Shown: positions 22,210 to 33,454, counted from the first letter of the stretch. The stretch: DNA of 64,000 nucleotides from Kalaharituber pfeilii (GCA_015179045.1 WHUZ01000035.1:248001-312000), one strand, 5' to 3'. The notes: generated by a model from the letters alone, not told the origin. A program made the numbers and translations.

Positions 22210-24215
22210 TGAACTTTGAAGGATGCTGACTGGAAGGCTTCAGACGCATACCAACAAGCTATAAGGATACTCTATTCAAAAAAAGGTACCTGAAGTACCA
22301 GCGTCATACGCTACATCTATAAGCTACAATGATGAAGACAGCATCATCCGTAGTAAATAGCGCAATAGGACAACACCAAACTACTGCACATAGGCACTAT
22401 TCATTCTTGTTTATGAGAACATCATGATGCATTGAGCAGAGTGAAATGAGATTCATTGCTGGGATAAGATTTGTTTGTACAAGTACGAGTATCTACAACG
22501 AGTATATCAATACATACTAGTACTATACATACTATGTAAGTAATGCGTATATACGTTGTCTCACCGGCCACGCACGCGTAAGCCTGTGGCCATGTAAAGA
22601 GTACATTAAGAGGTCGCGTCAACCAGACTCGGACTGAGCTTGTATACTCGAGGATGTTGCATTTTCGAGTTAGTTCTGCAAGTTCTGCGAAGTGCCTGCA
22701 CCAGTGTGACATAGCTGGCCAAGCAAGTAGCCTCCATTGTAAGGTGAAGACCGGATTAGTGCTTTCTCAGGTCACCCTCCGTCTATTCTTGTACTCATTA
22801 ACTTCCAATATACAGATATCTTTGAAGAAACGCGGCTTGGTTGAATGGGCACCGGGTTCTAAAGTTAAGACAGCTGTCCTGACCGATCACAGGCGTTTCT
22901 AAACGCTACTGGCACGAGCATGATTGTCCAGTAGATCAGGAAGACGCAAACCGCGGAAATTCTACTGGTACGTTGCATGCAAAATTGGCAGATTCTGAGA
23001 GCCATGCGGCTACAGTACCGTACCAAGGCCAACGTGCCGTGCGCACAGCCGGCCAATCATGGCCGGCAAGCCAGTAGCGATGCAGTGCTGCTGCCCGTGA
23101 GTTAAAGGTCCTACATCTTGCTCACTATGTGTTTCTTTCTCGGAGACAATGCTCCTATGACAGACCAAAGTGAGTTAAATATGTACTCTACCACACGTGC
23201 ATGACAAAGATTCATTCATTATGGCATACTACGCTACCAACAGGTATATCATAGCTGGCCTAGATATAACTGTCGCAGGGATCTATAACTACAGACCTAT
23301 ACGAGACAATACCAGGCCGTTCAAAGCCGCTTTTCTTGTGGGAGACTTACCGCAAGAACAATGAGAACTTGGAGCTGATTGCTCATGTGCATGCTGTCTT
23401 TGCAACCGCTGAGATGATATATAAGCTGGCCTAGAAACCTGGCGGTATATCGCATATCCGTATATTGTGTTTAGGCTGAGTATTCTTGCCAATGCCCCAT
23501 GATGTGTTCCGTGGAGTAAAGATTAAGCTACTGAACGAAATATCGACTTAGGTTTATTCAACCAAATCTGCATATCAGATCCTCATGTCAGACTGCAGGA
23601 TGAAATAATGCCTATTGTTCAGGTGCGTATGTAGTGCATGACTTGACCCGGGTATATGGGTCCCTGCTCTAGGCTGGTAGCCTGTATTCGGAGTTACGCG
23701 ACCCAAGAAAAAAAACGAAAAAGGGTTCAGGTTGGATTTCCTGAGGGTGGTGATAGAGATTGGTAGTTTGTTCCATTCCTATTTTGACTGCCTGTTTCTT
23801 AGCTTGCCAAGCAAGATTGCACCCGCATGTTCATCGTTACTCAGCTCGAGATTAAGGACCAAGATCAATAGTTACGCAACAAATTCCCGATCGTCACTAT
23901 TTTTATGATTATTTTACAACTTCAATCGCCGTAGGGAATCGCTAGCTTTTCTCTGGTAGTTCTACCGTCGGGCAGCAACACCGGAGCCGTAATCCTCTAC
24001 CACGCCACGAACATCCAATAAAACATGTTATAAGCGGTCATGGAATGTTCCACTCTGGGGGCATCGACTATACAATGTTGACTGGCTATCTTTTTCACCC
24101 TCAGAAATTTCATCAGCCCCCTATTTTACTATGTAGGCTTCGATGGCCACGGAGGGTACTGATTGTAGCACATTTCTCAAAAGCACATTTCATGAGGGCA
24201 TCGAAATGTTGCTAG

Positions 24216-24764
24216 AATGACTCCCAGCTCCTCCAGCTCCTGCTGGGCCAACTGTTAGCGGCAGGGAAAGACACCCCGCTCGCACTCCCACCCAACCGAG
24301 CAGCTTTGACTCCAGCCCCACCAGTAGGACCGACAGCTCGAGTCGATATAGCGGAGGGGTTAGATGCTTAAACGACTACGCCAGCCATTGGTTGGGGTAG
24401 ATTCACAAGTTCAAGTACCCCTGCAACGAGCGGCTCATTGGGTGCCCTGATGGAGGGCGCTGGAACTGGTGTTCAAACACGTGAAGGTTGGGGTGGTCTG
24501 ATGGTTTCCTCGCTGATAAAAACACACCATAGCGGAGTTTTTCATCGTCCCTCAACCCTTTTTTCTGATTCATGTTCTTGTACTGCAATGCTTCAATCGC
24601 AGGTTTATGGTGCAGGATACAGCCCACTTGTGAAAGATTCGTGCAGGTTTCCCTTCTTAAGGCTGTTGATCTCTTTCATTCTATTTGATACAGTTGTACT
24701 TGGAAGGTTTGTTTTCTTAGCATGCCTGTCTAGAGCATTAGAGTACCGACGTTCACAATGAGGT
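24216..24764 (+). pseudogene. Stop-interrupted coding-like frame
   Basis: One frame is open from 24216 to 24764 except for a single TAA at 24369-24371. Before the stop it is Leu/Pro/Ala-rich (QLLQLLLGQLLAAGK, then PAPPVGPTARVDIAEGLDA); after it come Gly/Ser-rich residues (TSGSLGALMEGAGTG). There is no ATG at the front. The composition resembles a gag-like or low-complexity protein but I recognise no family. It could be a decayed fragment or chance in a GC-rich patch. Confidence 0.25.
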
Positions 24765-24905
24765 TTGGAGCATGATTGGGGTTGTCAGGAAATCGTGACC
24801 GAGAAAGATCTTGGCATGGATGCCAGAGGGAACGGCTGTCGAAGGAAGTGGCGAGATGCTCAAAGGGGAAGTGTGGTATCGAGGCAGGGCAATGGGGCTT
24901 TAACG

Positions 24906-24938
24906 CGGGGGGAGGGGAGGGGGAGGGGGGGGCGGAGG
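24906..24938 (+). repeat. G-run tract, possible G-quadruplex
   Basis: On the plus strand the runs are G6, A, G4, A, G5, A, G8, C, GG: at least four long G runs separated by single bases, a strong G-quadruplex pattern. No gene is adjacent on either side within ~150 bp. Confidence 0.75.
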
Positions 24939-25796
24939 AATTTCCCACCACAATCCTCCATGATCAGAGCATCGTCGGGTTCAGCAGACGTCTTTAGTTT
25001 TTCAGTGCAAAAGTTGACCAGGTTTACTCCGTTCTTTAGTCTACTCATGTTTCTTCGGCGCCTCTGCCGAACCTATTATCTTCATCGTGGATATTCCCGC
25101 CAACAGTGCGAGAGCAGTCCTGGTTTAGCCTCCTGTATATATTTGGTTTTGGACAACTGGTAATAGTGTATAGCTGAATTCACGATCAAACCTTTCCGCA
25201 TTGGAACAACGGGCTTCGCAATACCATTGTTCCTAGTTGGTACAACTTCCGAATAATGGTAACCATGCGGGAACAGGAACCAGCCCGAGTCGGAACTGGT
25301 GATTAGTGACAACCACAGAGCCGTTACATATCAAACGTACACGCATACCCTCTCTTAAAAAACCCGGTTTCCTTACTACATTAGCCTGCAGGTTCAAGTA
25401 TTTTTCCCCCCCCACTTTATTGGCAAACACAGAATAGGGCTGCTACGGTAGTATGGTTCTTCATAGCCTTGACCCAGCGAGGTAAGAGCAATTACCGTAC
25501 AGAGCTCGCCAGGATGAAGAAGGGCATTCATGAGTAAAGAAACTGAACCCTCTAGCAGGGATTCACTGTATTACTCAATGAAGAAAACATTACGATATCG
25601 TGAAATATTCATTGATCGGCCCTTCATTCCACCGCATCGGACATTGGGATTGTCCGTCATCAATGGTCAACAACCGTGAATATCACGACAGGACAGGGTA
25701 CACACGGCGATGCGAAATAGCAGGCTTAGAGGGCTGCTGTAGCCGAGAGAGGAGTGAGTAATTCAGAGATGGTTGTGCAATGTAATCGAAAGAGCA

Positions 25797-25802
25797 TATA
25801 AG
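25797..25802 (+). promoter_or_regulatory. TATA-like box of the SDR gene
   Basis: TATAAG lies 137 bp upstream of the SDR ATG. It is the only TATA-like element close to the start, leaving room for a ~100-nt leader. Confidence 0.45.
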
Positions 25803-25933
25803 TGTCTAGTTCCTTCAGCAACCCCCTCTCAGTGGGTGCAGAGAGTTCACAGTCAATCACAGGATCCTAATTCGCCAACAACTTGCACCTCTACCTCCCG
25901 TAACCCGTTTAGCCTACCACTATACCTTCCAAG

Positions 25934-26839
25934 ATGACTGGAATATCCAATGTATCCCGTAAGCGAGTTTGGTTCATTACCGGCTGCGCAACCAACTCTC
26001 TGGGCTGGTACATAGCCCTATCCGCCCTGTCACGCGGTGACTATGTTATCGTGACCTCGCGGAACCCTTCCAAGAACATTGCGGCTCCCCTCTCCACCCA
26101 CCCCAATGCGACTCTTCTCGCTCTTGACGTCTTCTGGCCTGAATCTCGCATTTCCGAGACAGTCGCTGCAGCAATTGCAGCTCATGGGCACATTGACATT
26201 CTGGTCAATTCCGCCGGTGGAGCCCTTGCCGGGCCAATCGAAGAGACCAGCACGGAGCAGATGAAAGACCACTATCATCTGAATGTCTTCTCACCCATTA
26301 TCATTTCCAAACTAGCGCTTCCCCACATGCGAAGCCGACGCTCCGGGACCATCATTATGCTCGGTAGTATTGCCGCATGGGGTGATCATAATAGCTCTGG
26401 CTGGGGCTTATATTGTTCCACCAAGTCTGCCCTAATAGCCGTGTCGAAGACTCTTCGGGAAGAGGTCGCCCCGTTTGGTATCGCAGTTACAGTCGTGGAA
26501 CCCGGTTATTTCCGCACAGAGGTGCTCAATAGCAGCCGCGGGATGGCGATTGCGGACTATAAAGGACAAATTGAGGATTATGCTGAGATGAACAAGGGGC
26601 TCTGGGAGATGGTTGAGACAACGAACGGCAAGCAAGCAGGTGACCCAAAGAAGGGTGGGGAGAAGATGGTGCAGGCGATATTGATGGAAGAGCCAGACTT
26701 TGCGAGATGGAGGAAGGACGGTTTACCGGAGCGGTGGGGGTTGGGAGACGATGCGGCGCCACATATAGAGGAGAGACTGAACTATGAGATGACAACACTC
26801 GCGAGGTGGAAAGGACTGACTGGAGATGTGAGCTTCTAA
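25934..26839 (+). CDS. Short-chain dehydrogenase/reductase (301 aa)
   Basis: A single-exon ORF from ATG 25934. It is a classical SDR: a Rossmann fold for NAD(P)H with a hydroxy/keto substrate. Visible signatures are the nucleotide loop TGCATNSLG (residues 16-24), a loop-beta4 Asp at ~65 (LALDV), NSAG at 92-95 (usual NNAG), Ser145 in MLGSIAAWG, and the catalytic YCSTK at 160-164. EPGYFRT at ~189-195 is the normal PG motif. The length suits the family. The nucleotide loop is odd: the canonical T-G-x3-G-h-G has one extra residue and Asn/Ser in place of the middle glycine. The sequence resembles the oxidoreductases of the 'GCSSGFG' group seen in many fungal genomes. The substrate is unknown. The downstream neighbour in tandem is the DJ-1/PfpI gene. 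Confidence 0.88.
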   Translation: MTGISNVSRKRVWFITGCATNSLGWYIALSALSRGDYVIVTSRNPSKNIAAPLSTHPNATLLALDVFWPESRISETVAAAIAAHGHIDILVNSAGGALAGPIEETSTEQMKDHYHLNVFSPIIISKLALPHMRSRRSGTIIMLGSIAAWGDHNSSGWGLYCSTKSALIAVSKTLREEVAPFGIAVTVVEPGYFRTEVLNSSRGMAIADYKGQIEDYAEMNKGLWEMVETTNGKQAGDPKKGGEKMVQAILMEEPDFARWRKDGLPERWGLGDDAAPHIEERLNYEMTTLARWKGLTGDVSF

Positions 26840-27339
26840 AGGATAATTGGACACATATGGGTTTGAGAAACTCCAGGATATATGAGGAGTAATTTGTATT
26901 AAAAGATTTATAGGGACATTGTGTTACGCGATCCAGATTGGATTAATAGAACGCAAGTTTGTGGGAATTCAGGATATACCAAAGATTCTCTGGTCGGCAA
27001 CGAAGATGGAAACTAATTCATTGCTTCATACTGCACAAAAAATAAATGACCTCATCCGATTCGCCTATCACACAACGATCAACATGGCATTACATCACGG
27101 TCCCATCAAATCAATCACGTGACTGGGTTCCATGTGCAAAACAAGTAGTCAAAACTGCTGGAGTGTGTCGTATATAAAATTTCAAGGTCGTGGTAACTAG
27201 TGTTTTTACCTTCACATCAATCGTGTAGCTATATCCCAAATATATAATCAGTTGTATCTCTTGACCAAACTCCACACAGTTGCATTCAATTCGACTGATC
27301 AATCCAAACACCTGAATCTATCGCAAAATATAAACAAAT
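26840..27339. other. SDR-DJ-1 intergenic region (500 bp)
   Basis: Holds the SDR 3' end and the DJ-1 promoter. The TATATAAA at 27171 is listed separately; I saw nothing else. Confidence 0.5.
27171..27178 (+). promoter_or_regulatory. TATA box of the DJ-1/PfpI gene
   Basis: TATATAAA stands 169 bp upstream of the DJ-1/PfpI ATG, a reasonable position for a leader of ~130 nt. Confidence 0.5.
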
Positions 27340-28513
27340 ATGTCCACAGCGAGCTCGACAGCAAAACCAAGCGGCACACATAGCGATGCCAACGAGCAAA
27401 CGTCAAAGGGCAAAGTCCTGGTCGTGCTGTCCGGATGCCACTCAATCGAGCTGAAAAAGAAGCAAGATGAGAGAGTAATTGAGAAGGAGACTGGGTGAGT
27501 ATATATTCCCACCCCCCCATGTACCCCCCCATCCGCCATACCCCGTTTCCTTCCATTCCGGGGAAGCACACCGATATACAGAAATGTGTTCACAGTTGAA
27601 GACAAAAAATATTGTAGTGGGTTGGTCATGCATGGCTAACATTTGGAGACATTATATAGATTCTTCCTCAAGGAGCTTGCACAGCCCATGATTTTGCTGT
27701 TAGAAGCAGGCTACGAACTAGTTTTCGCAACCCCAGAAGGCGAAGTCCCGCATATGGATCCTCTATCTGATTCTCCGCTTTGGTTCCTTGGTATCTACCC
27801 CCAGTTCCTCCCCCCCCCCCCCCCCCCCCCCCCCGCCAACTACCACCACCTTCAATTCCACCTCCGCTACTAACCCTCCCACCCTCCCTCCCACCATAGG
27901 CAACTGGTTCGAAAAAAACCGCGAGAAGGCCCTCGTCCGCCATCTCGAATCTGATATTAACTCCCCTTACCCACTGTCCGCGTTCACCACATCTCTTGCC
28001 CCCGGCACTACGCCCCCTGAAACCTCTACCTCCTCCTTCCCCAGCAAACCCACGCCCCCTCTTTGCTCCTTCTCCGGCATCCTCATCCCCGGCGGACATG
28101 GACCCATGGGGGACCTCGGCACCGACAAATATCTAGGCCACATTCTCACTCACTTCCACACCGCGAAAAAGCCCACCGCCTTAATTTGCCATGGCCCCAT
28201 TGCGCTACTGTCGACCAAGCTCGTCTTGGGTGGGTTCGCTTACAAGGGATATAAAGCTACATGCTACTCCAACAAGGAGGAAGTCGCAAACGAGCTTCTT
28301 TGGGCAGCGAAGCTGGAGAAGAAGGTCGAGGATGCATTGAGGGAAGAAGGAGTGGAGGTTGTGACGGCCACGGTGCCCCTTGCGCCGATGGTCGTGAGAG
28401 ACAGGGAATTGATTACTGGAGAGGGACCGAGCAGTGCGTGGCAGTTTGGAGAGGAATTTGTGGAGGCATTAAGGGAATATGAAGCGCAAAGGATGGCGGA
28501 TGTGAAGGCGTAG
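27340..28513 (+). CDS. DJ-1/PfpI-family protein (class I glutamine amidotransferase-like, 299 aa)
   Basis: Three exons: 27340-27494, 27660-27790 and 27900-28513. Introns are 165 nt (GTGAGT..TATAG) and 109 nt (GTATCT..CATAG, with an ACTAAC branch site); phases 2 and 1 restore a continuous protein. Features: the first beta strand KVLVVLSGCHSIEL (~25-38); LLEAGYELVFATPEGEVPHMDP (~65-85); GILIPGGHGPMGDL (~155-168); the nucleophile elbow ALICHGP with Cys192; and ITGEGPSSA (~267-275), the usual TGQNPxS motif. The arrangement matches the Hsp31-like/glyoxalase III branch, a cytosolic enzyme handling methylglyoxal or acting as a stress chaperone; I do not assign the exact activity. Residues ~95-150 are a longer Pro/Thr-rich loop. 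The second intron contains a 25-nt C run. Confidence 0.88.
27810..27834 (+). repeat. Poly-C tract (25 C) inside DJ-1 intron 2
   Basis: The C run lies between the GTATCT donor and the ACTAAC branch site of the second intron. Its length is likely variable and prone to sequencing error; it does not affect the coding frame if the intron model holds. Confidence 0.85.
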
Positions 28514-29101
28514 GAAGGCTAGGGTTGGAGGGAAAAATTATTTGTATCCATGTGAACCAGCTCTCTAAATAATTGGTTAATACTATATACTATGTTACAT
28601 TCCAAATCTTGTATTATCCTCTATATGTCTCTTGCTCAAGGCCACATTAAAATTGTCTGGAATACAGAGTTGCGGTAATGTAAGCGTAACGATGTGCGGA
28701 AATTGCTCAATGTACTATACAAGTCAGTTCATGTGGTGGTGGATACAGTCCACTTGGCAGTTCTTCAGAGCTTACGACCTGGAGTGCAGGTGGTGCGAGC
28801 GGAAGAGGAAGCGGCAACGGACATCTGGAAACAGGTGTGAGCTGTGGAAGAGGAGGTGGCCAGGGGGACTGGAGGCAATAAGGAAGTCGCCGGTGAATGG
28901 GGAGGACGAGGGAGACCCCTGGTTGAACGGTAACAGATATGAAGGCGGGGATGGTGCGGATTCTATTATTTTTCGCTTATCATTATTTTATGCTATGTTA
29001 TGCTTTGGCTGTGTGGTAGCTGCTATTTGTTATTTATCTATTATCTCCTACGTACTTATCCTCGTCAGCAGCCTTTAGGGAGGGAATACGAGTAATGATA
29101 T

Positions 29102-29170
29102 GGAATAATCTCACCATAGCCCACTGGGCGCCATGCGAGCAATGATATTAAAATTAAAATAAAAAAAAAT
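29102..29170 (+). mobile_element. Retroposed 3' tail fragment, copy 1
   Basis: The core CACCATAGCCCACTGGGCGC is followed by CATGCGAGCAATGA and an A-rich tail (AAAATTAAAATA..). A near-identical core with an A tail occurs in inverse orientation at 29488-29560. ATGGAA before (29100-29105) and after (29173-29178) may be a short target duplication. It looks like a 5'-truncated LINE or SINE 3' end. Confidence 0.5.
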
Positions 29171-29487
29171 TTATGGAAGGGAATAAAATAAGATTTTTTA
29201 GCAGTATTTGAGTGGGACTTATGACGTATATGCAGATCCGGAGATCGGCAGATATGGTTAGAAAAGAGAGTTGAAGACCTTTTATCTTTGTTCTTCCAAT
29301 TGCGGACCCGAAGTTTACATCGGGTCCCATTCCGCGCACTAGAACTGCCTGAGGGTAAGGTGGTGATCAAGCGGAGTCCCGTGGTGTACTGTCGAAATCT
29401 ATCCATTTTTCTCAGGTCTTACCTGTTTTATATAATGGGACATGATCGTAAAACTAGCAAGCTGCCAAGTTTGATAATCCACGAGGT

Positions 29488-29560
29488 GGATCTTCCCTTT
29501 TTTTTTTTTTGGTCATTACTCGCGTGCCGCCCTGTGGGCTATGGCGAGGGGATCTTCCCT
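29488..29560 (-). mobile_element. Retroposed 3' tail fragment, copy 2, with target duplication
   Basis: On the minus strand: CCTCGCCATAGCCCACAGGG, then CGGCACGCGAGTAATGACC and an A tail of ~12. The insert is bracketed by direct repeats GGATCTTCCCTT at 29488-29499 and 29549-29560, a target-site duplication of ~12 bp. Its core matches copy 1 at 29102. Only ~40 bp of element was retained. Confidence 0.6.
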
Positions 29561-29699
29561 TGTAAACAACGCCAACACAGCATGCCTCATTACTTTACTG
29601 TAAATTCAGCGACTGATCCCGCTGCACCTCCCTGGGGCGTGATTGTATCGTATCCTTAAGCACAAACTACTCTGCCATCTTCCGCCTCGGATCCCAGTT

Positions 29700-30359
29700 T
29701 GCCCAACTTAGCCCCCTCTACTTAGCCCCCAGAGTTGCGAAGGCCGCCTTGCCCGATACGCTTGGGAACCCACCTAGTAATATTCACACTCACCTTTCTG
29801 AAGTCCTTCCCGAACCTCTCCCTCTATCTCCACAGCTGACCACCTCCAGCAGGCGAGGTGCGCACGGAGTCAAGCAGTGATGATATTCCCATGGGCGGAA
29901 CTCCAGAATATCTCACCTCTCATTTGATCCAATTCCCACATGGCCGCGTTCCTGCCATGGAAAACTTCGAGTTCTCCCTGCTCTTGCCCCGCAGGCCGAG
30001 TGGCCTTCCACGTGTCTCTCATCTCCTGCTTCTCCAGTTGCATATCTACCGACCATGGGGCAACGGCACAGGGCTAGTAAGTGCATTCTTGTACGTTAGT
30101 GCAGCGAGCGTGGTGGGTACGTTGTGGAATATGCGGAATTAGGAATGTGATGAAGTTTTCCACTGCATTTAATAAGGAGAAGGAGGGCTTCCTTGGAAGC
30201 GGGAGGAGATGTTGTCTTGCTGAGGCTGTGCAGAGGGTGGAAATTGCGTTAATGGAGGAGGAGTTCGAGGGGAAGGAGGGGAAGAAGAGGCGTAGGCCGC
30301 CCTATCATGCGGCAGGATTGGTGCTTAATGGGTGGGGGAGGGGGCGGGCTATTGAGTGA
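29700..30359 (+). other. Possible small multi-exon gene, structure unresolved
   Basis: A GC-rich patch with coding-like frames: one contains PMGGTPEYLTSHLIQFPHGR and ends at a good donor (CTA|GTAAGT at 30080), then after a TTAG acceptor (30141) another frame reads MKFSTAFNKEKEGFLGSG and RRRPPYHAAGLVLNGWGRG to a stop at 30357. The two frames do not join in phase with the obvious splice sites. I recognise no family; it may be a real but mis-modelled gene or a pseudogene. Confidence 0.25.
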
Positions 30360-32146
30360 TTATGATCAAGCGAGCACTGCCTGCCGCAAGGAGGCCTTGA
30401 AGGAGAAGTAGGGAACCAGGCTAGGGTTAGGGTAGTCGAGTTGCCGTTACAATTTACTGTTTGCATTGTTGCCAAGCCTCTGCCCACAGAGAGCGCGTCG
30501 TCGACCAAAGCGCTGAACCCTCCTGCGTATACTAGTTATAGACCTACGCGAGGGTTAGCTTAGAAGACTACTATGCGAGAAAGGGAGCACAGTAAATCCG
30601 CGAATAAAAGGGTCATCGTTGCTCTGCACAGCGTGTTCCATAGTGACATGCATATGAGACGTGCGCCTCAGGGTAATGATAATTGTGCAACCAAGCAGCC
30701 TCCATATCCAGCCCTTGCGGAACCCCTCCCCGAACAGGGTAAGTGTCGTGCAGTGTACTAAGCACAGTTTGATCATTGTAGTACTGCCCATCCAGAAGTA
30801 CTCATCTGTGATACCGTATTTCTCTAATCAGCGTCCTGTCCAATGCACCCACACCGCACCGTTACCCTCAACTACCTCCGCTCGCAAGCTGCTTACCGTC
30901 CCTTGGATTCCAACCGCGCTGGTCATGATGCAGAATGGAACACAATTACTTCAAAGCTGTGTGGCACGAATGGTCTAAATGTGAATTGAATTCGAATGTA
31001 CACTAGTCTTCTCGCAGCCCTCAATCCTCCAAGAGCCATGTTTCCCAAATGCCTTGAAGCATCTGACATGCAAACGTGGTAGTGCAGCTGGCTTGAAGAG
31101 TAGACCCGTCTTCAACAAGAACCCCAGCCCAAAAGATTATCTCCCAAGATAGTCTCGTAACCAGACTTAGTCAGCGTCGCTCCCAAGAGTCAGTGCAGCT
31201 GGTGGCATCCATGCGCTGTATGTAATAACGCTATATGAACGTTAGTGAGACAGCATAGTAAACACAACATACCAGACACAGAAGCAAACAAAAAAATGCT
31301 ATTTCCTGCTTTAGTATGTAGCCGACGAGACAACGGAGTGTTCAAGCACTTATAGGCCTCCGCTTATAAGGTTCACATCCGAGGCCTACAATATTAACGC
31401 CCGTCTCAGTTGGCCCCACACAGTACCGTTCAGCCCTTGTATATTACCAGCACAACTACCGTCTCAACTTAGATGGGCCCAGTTGCTAAGCAAATTTCTG
31501 CAATACCCTCATCGTGTGTCTTCTGAATTACACAAGCAGAATAAGGCCAGGTCAGCGTGAGCGCCACCACAGTCCTCAAACCTTCAGATCTGACACATCC
31601 TTGATTTCATGGTCATGACAAGCAGGCCTGCGAGTATATCTATGGCTATGCTAGCCGGCTACAGCATATCGGTAAATGGGCTCAACTGACAGCATGTGCA
31701 CTCATCAATGATTAATCTAGTTCACATGTACGCCTTTATGAAATCACTTGCTCTTCTCAGCACACAGGACCTCCCGAGCATCAAGCCGGTATCAACCAGA
31801 TGAAAGTGGCAAGAGTTAACGTCAACTAACGTTGGCTGCTTCTGGCTATTGCGCCTGAGCCAACCAATTACACAGAGAAGCTCGGCGAAGAGACTTGGTG
31901 TGTAGTTCTGTTGACCATCTTATTGGCATACTACAATTTTATTGCAGCCTCGATCAGGTCTGCGAAATTCAATTATCAATTGGTAAGTTCAGATGGCAGC
32001 AAGATTATGATTACATCACGAGGAGATAGGCAATGACCGAGCAAGCTGCTATTTATTGAAAAACATTATCCACCACTACATGCTTATGCTTCTAAACCTC
32101 CCAAATGACGCACAATTGAACCCGAAAAAGGAAAACTAGAAAAGAT

Positions 32147-33155
32147 TTACAACGCCCTCTTAGCCATGTGAGCCGAGGAGAACCTGATGTCTCTCTTCAT
32201 GACGGCACTGCAGTCGGTACCTGCAGCCAGAGGACCCATGTTGACCATAATACCGTTAGCGCACATGGACCAGCTAGATCCATTGCACTCCCTCTGTCCT
32301 TCAGAGCATGCACCGCCGGAGACTGGGACTGGTGGGGGGACTGGAGACTTCTGCTTAGGAGGTGGTGGTGGTGGGTTGCTTGGGGGACCGGAAAGGGGCC
32401 CAGAAGGTCCTGAGGCGCCGCACTGGCCACCAGTTGGGTTGCCGTCACCACTTCCTTGTACCTGCTGACCAGGGTTGGGGAATTTGACGTTCATACCCTC
32501 AGGCACCTTGCAATCCCGGGTGGCGATGTTGGCAACGAACATATCTGGGAGAGCGTTGAAAGCACCCTGGTTGCCGTTACCATTGACGGTGGCTTTGTGG
32601 CATCTCATGTACATTTCACGGTTACCGGATCTGTTGAACCACGTCCTAAGAGAGGGTTAAGTCAGTATAATGATTCTTATTGCTTTCCAGTGAGAAATTT
32701 ACTTACCAGGCAACAGTCGCTTTTCCGCTGGGGAGGCCCGCAGGAACGGTGTATTGGAGTGCAGGAAGTGCGTTGGTGGTTGGGTCGCCACCACCAGGAA
32801 GATTGCCTTGGACATCAATCGGGCAGCCACCTTGGAATGACTTCATGACCTTCCAGACTGAGTTCTTGTTGGGTGGCTGGTCGTAGGTGATGGAAATTTG
32901 GCAAGAACCACCAGAGTGAACGGCAGTACCAAAGAGCTTAATTGCAGGACCAGCTTGGCCCGGGGAGAGAGTTGGTCCATCGCCATCAGCCTGGCTAAAG
33001 TCGGTAATACTGCAAGGGAAGTTTGATCCGCTGGGGTCGAGAGGTGGCATTGGGTCGCCCTGGCGGTAAGTGCCAGGCATGTTCATGAACAAGTGTCCCT
33101 CAATCAAAGGGAGGAAAGCGGCAGCAGCTGCGATGGCGGCGGCAGTGAACTTCAT
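32147..33155 (-). CDS. AA11-like lytic polysaccharide monooxygenase, secreted (315 aa)
   Basis: Two exons: 33155-32707 and 32645-32147, with a 61-nt GTAAGT..TTAG intron in phase 2. Residues 1-20 (MKFTAAAIAAAAAFLPLIEG) are a signal peptide. The mature chain starts with His21, which with His80 (GTAVHSGGSC) would form the copper histidine brace. SVWKVMKSFQGGCP and WTWFNRSGNREMYMRC, the latter created across the splice, are AA11 hallmarks; the family oxidatively cleaves chitin. After the catalytic domain (~21-200) comes a Gly/Ser/Pro linker with a hexaproline, then a six-cysteine-type tail at ~263-295 (CSEGQRECNG..MCANG..AGTDC) resembling the X278 module often fused to AA11 and GH18 proteins. It is likely secreted and active on chitin, either in wall remodelling or in feeding on other fungi or arthropods. 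Confidence 0.88.
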
Positions 33156-33454
33156 TTTGGATTGGTTGATATGTAAGAGAAAGGCTTCGTTAAGGCGACT
33201 TTTTGGATTTCGTAAGAAAAGGTGGGTTCAGTAGAAACCAGTTCTAACCAAACAGAATATTTGCTTCGTGAAAGTGGTGTAAAGGACTGTAGTAGTTGGA
33301 ATGAAAGAATGGAGGATATCGTCTTTACCAGAAAGAGATTATCCGAGTGCCGCTGGCGTGTGGGAAGTCGAACGAGGTCGTGAGTAAGGAATGAAGTTTG
33401 TAGCTTGGGTGAGGAAGGAAGAAAAGAGAGACAGAGGTGGGGATGAAGAGTTGG

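Larger units (their letters stand above)
22210..25933. other. Intergenic with possible pseudogene and G-rich tract
   Basis: A 3.7-kb spacer. It contains a stop-interrupted coding-like frame (24216-24764) and a G-run tract (24906-24938), listed separately. Otherwise no gene was recognised. Confidence 0.45.
28514..32146. other. Intergenic with small retroposed tails and a weak gene candidate
   Basis: Contains two short poly-A-tailed insertions (29102-29170 and 29488-29560) and a possible gene at 29700-30359, listed separately. The remaining 30.4-32.1 kb shows no supportable ORF. Confidence 0.45.

Noticed and set aside
28632..29078. 148-codon plus ORF after the DJ-1 gene
   Set aside because: Starts at a non-ATG codon, mixed Trp/Cys/Arg-rich then hydrophobic composition, overlaps a retroposed-tail region; no homology recognised.
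30421..30440. Telomere-like CTAGGGTTAGGG
   Set aside because: Only two TTAGGG-like units; too short to be an interstitial telomere.
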